Source: JASGDC01 sp047608145
GTDB lineage: Bacteria; Actinomycetota; Actinomycetes; Actinomycetales; Micrococcaceae
Reading direction: 5' to 3'
Length of the DNA stretch: 64,000 nucleotides
NCBI GenBank assembly: GCA_047608145.1
Contig: JASGDC010000003.1
Location: 12,541 to 76,540, forward strand
The number at the start of each line of letters is the position of its first letter. Positions within the stretch are counted from its first letter, which is position 1. Below the pieces are notes generated by a model, which saw only the letters and a list, made by a program, of their open reading frames with translations, was not told where the DNA came from and ran no database searches. The position numbers were made by a program, and so were the translations under genes. This document shows, piece after piece, positions 61,923-64,000 of the stretch.

Positions 61923-64000
61923 ATGCTAGAAGGAACAGTACTCAAAGATCGTTATGAAGTCGGTGAATTAATCGGCTTAGGTGGCATGGCAAACGTTTAT
62001 CGTGGTGTTGATAATCGCTTAGGTAGACCAGTTGCAATTAAAGTTTTAAAAGAACAACTGGCAAAAAATCCTAAAAGTGTAAAATCCTTTGCTAAAGAAG
62101 CAGCTTCTTCTGCTGCCTTAAACCATCCACAAATTATTTCAATTTTTGATACTGGTACTGCTCGGCTGCAACTTGATGGCGAGACTGTAGACCTGCCTTA
62201 TTTAATAATGGAATATGTAGCAGGTAAAACTTTGAAAGATACCATCGCAAAGGGGCCGATGGATCCAAAAGACGCTGCAGAAATAGCCGATAAAATTCTC
62301 TCTGCACTACAGTACAGCCACAGCACAGGAATCGTACACCGAGATATAAAACCTGGCAATATCATGATTTCTGATAATGGCAAAGTCAAAGTCATGGACT
62401 TTGGTATTGCTAAAACTATCGCTAAAAACGGTCAACCAGAAGTACCGTCTGATACCGATGGTGCACCGGTAGGTACTGCACAATACTTATCACCAGAGCA
62501 AGCTCAAGGTGGAAATATTGATGAGCGCTCTGACCTATATTCCACCGCATGTTTATTATATGAAATGTTAACTGGACGCCCGCCATTCAAAGGCGAATCA
62601 GCGGTTGCCTTGGCCTTCCAACATGTCAGTGAAACACCAATGCCTCCTAGTGACTATAATGATAAAGTAACTCCAGAATTAGATACTTTGTTAGAACACG
62701 CATTGGCTAAAAATCCTGATGATCGTTATCAAGATGCCACAAGTTTTGAAAAAGATTTAGACGAAGCTGTCTTAGGAAAAGCACCAACTTTTGCGGAAGC
62801 CGCAAGGCATTTATCCGGTACTGATGAAGATTTCAAATACAATGATGAAAAACTTGATACTGCCGAAACCGCAATGATTAGTCATGATACAGCTACTGCC
62901 GTAATACCTGCTTTTGCAGCTGATAGTGGTGCTGCCAATACACCAAAGATTGATGAAACTGAGACTCGTGCAAGTATAAAAGTTAAAGAACGTGAGCAAG
63001 CAAAGGGCAGAGGTAAAAATACGCCAAAGTTCTCAAAGCCTTTTATTTTGGCGATAGCTGCAATTGTTTTCTTAGGCAGCGCACTAGGTCTCGGGATTAG
63101 TCATTTCGCTACAGAACGAGTGGCTGTCCCTACTACTAACAATCAGACACCAGCACAGGCAAGTGCCACTTTAACTCAAGCTGGACTTAAAGTAGATAAC
63201 ACAATCAATGAACCAAGCACTACTGTGCCTAGTGGCCAAATAACTCGAACTGATCCAGTTGCAGGAACTAAAATTCCTAAAGGCTCTAAAGTTAGACTTT
63301 TTAAATCGACTGGACCACAAATTCTCCAAATACCACAAGATATTGTTGGTAAAAAAGCTGACGATGCTACTGACATTCTTCACAATACTGGATTTACCGG
63401 TAATATTACCACTAAAGACGTACATGACCCTGAACGTGATAAAGGTCAAGTAGTTTCTAGCGCCCCTAGTACTAATTCCAAAGTTAATTTTGATACCAAC
63501 ATAACTTTAAATGTTTCTGATGGTAAAGTTAACATTCCTAATATGATAGGTAAAACTGAAGATCAGGCACGTAGTACTTTCGATAGAATGAAACTTACTA
63601 CTCAAGTAAGCTATATCGAAGCTTCAGAACCTGCTGGAACTATATTAGATCAAGATACTGTCGGAGTGCAGAAACAGCACAGTACCGTAAAATTAACTGT
63701 TTCTAGTGGCTCACCTAATTCCACTGGTAGCCAGCAAACTCCACAACCAACACAGACATCTCAACAGACCGAAGCGCCACAGCAAACCTCGGAACCACAA
63801 CAAACTCAAGAGCAGCAAACACAAGATTCTCAGCAACAGGACGAGCAAACACAGGCTCCACAACCACTAGTTCCGCAACAAACCGAAGAATCTCAGACTA
63901 CACAGACTTCGGAGCCAACTACCGAACCTACAACGGAGCCAACTACCGAACCTACAACGGAGCCAACTACCGAACCTACAACGGAGCCAACTACCGAACC
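61923..64000 (+). CDS. pknB: Ser/Thr protein kinase PknB with PASTA domains (partial)
   Basis: This kinase gene runs off the right edge; 692 codons are visible. The N-terminal kinase domain has GLGGMANVYRG, HRDIKPGNIM, DFGIAK and YLSPEQAQ. A transmembrane helix (ILAIAAIVFLGSALGLGI) leads to at least three PASTA repeats (VAVPTTNNQTPAQASATL, LQIPQDIVGKKADDATDI and VNIPNMIGKTEDQARSTF). PASTA units are thought to bind muropeptides or lipid II. A Gln/Thr/Pro-rich tail follows and then tandem EPTTEPTT repeats. It is the last gene visible in the cell-wall operon, 5 nt after pknA. Confidence 0.95.
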   Translation, partial: MLEGTVLKDRYEVGELIGLGGMANVYRGVDNRLGRPVAIKVLKEQLAKNPKSVKSFAKEAASSAALNHPQIISIFDTGTARLQLDGETVDLPYLIMEYVAGKTLKDTIAKGPMDPKDAAEIADKILSALQYSHSTGIVHRDIKPGNIMISDNGKVKVMDFGIAKTIAKNGQPEVPSDTDGAPVGTAQYLSPEQAQGGNIDERSDLYSTACLLYEMLTGRPPFKGESAVALAFQHVSETPMPPSDYNDKVTPELDTLLEHALAKNPDDRYQDATSFEKDLDEAVLGKAPTFAEAARHLSGTDEDFKYNDEKLDTAETAMISHDTATAVIPAFAADSGAANTPKIDETETRASIKVKEREQAKGRGKNTPKFSKPFILAIAAIVFLGSALGLGISHFATERVAVPTTNNQTPAQASATLTQAGLKVDNTINEPSTTVPSGQITRTDPVAGTKIPKGSKVRLFKSTGPQILQIPQDIVGKKADDATDILHNTGFTGNITTKDVHDPERDKGQVVSSAPSTNSKVNFDTNITLNVSDGKVNIPNMIGKTEDQARSTFDRMKLTTQVSYIEASEPAGTILDQDTVGVQKQHSTVKLTVSSGSPNSTGSQQTPQPTQTSQQTEAPQQTSEPQQTQEQQTQDSQQQDEQTQAPQPLVPQQTEESQTTQTSEPTTEPTTEPTTEPTTEPTTEPTTEPTTE
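63911..64000 (+). repeat. 24-bp tandem repeat in pknB
   Basis: The unit GGAGCCAACTACCGAACC plus TACAAC repeats without change for at least 3.75 copies up to the window edge. It encodes EPTTEPTT in the extracellular tail. Identical copies suggest recent expansion by slippage or recombination. Confidence 0.93.

Noticed and set aside
1..64000. CRISPR arrays, prophage or transposase genes
   Set aside because: No regularly spaced direct repeats, phage structural genes or DDE/serine recombinase motifs were found on reading both strands.

Overview
The window looks like a chromosomal segment from an AT-rich actinobacterium (roughly 40% G+C by eye, not computed). Three gene orders support this: rpoB/rplL/rplJ, rplA/rplK/nusG/secE/tRNA-Trp; ftsH-folE-folP-folBK-DUF3180-DUF2520; and fhaA-fhaB-pstP-rodA-pbpA-pknA-pknB. 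DisA, an FhaA (DUF3662) protein, a group-III phosphofructokinase and a ClgR-type operator before clpC fit as well. A phosphofructokinase argues against bifidobacteria. A host-associated Actinomycetaceae-like organism is a reasonable guess, but I do not assign a genus.

Layout. 1-7633 (minus strand): the 5' part of rpoB, rplL-rplJ with an L10 leader, an rRNA methyltransferase/glycosyltransferase pair, rplA-rplK, nusG, secE and tRNA-Trp. 8050-17880: aspartate aminotransferase, pfkA, a giant HrpA-type helicase, an FUSC membrane protein, radA and disA. 17881-22500: remnants of secreted proteins, a membrane protein and clpC. 22776-25950: a decayed AlwI-type restriction-modification locus whose methyltransferase begins, without its N-terminus, right after the lysS stop. 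25951-27468: lysS. 27526-32133: a sucrose locus (LacI-type regulator, GH32 hydrolase, divergent PTS EIIBCA). 32179-43567: folate biosynthesis genes interrupted by a SWIM/SNF2 pair and a Dabb protein, then ftsH, hpt and tilS. 43631-51344: ppa, a DUF559-like protein between two repeat copies, a HAD phosphatase, serS, a lipid-kinase-like protein, pheA, a rhodanese and pgm. 51392-54316: a divergent TetR/MFS pair and a glycerophosphodiesterase. 54394-64000: the cell-wall/Ser-Thr-kinase operon, ending inside pknB.

Most striking observations. (1) The R-M locus is split at homopolymers: the endonuclease at a T8 tract, the fused two-domain methyltransferase at an A6 tract. This means decay, phase variation or assembly error. 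(2) A 56-nt imperfect palindrome occurs three times with no gaps between copies and a compensatory change in its arms; two copies bracket the DUF559-like gene. (3) At least eleven operon-leading genes have a TANNNT box 6-8 nt before the start codon and no Shine-Dalgarno, which points to widespread leaderless transcription. One case is a perfect 15-bp inverted repeat placing mirror-image -10 boxes before rhodanese and pgm. (4) There is a 69-nt nested palindrome between rplA and the glycosyltransferase gene. (5) A fragment with an RCC1-type repeat lies between rplL and rpoB. No CRISPR array, phage or transposase gene was seen.
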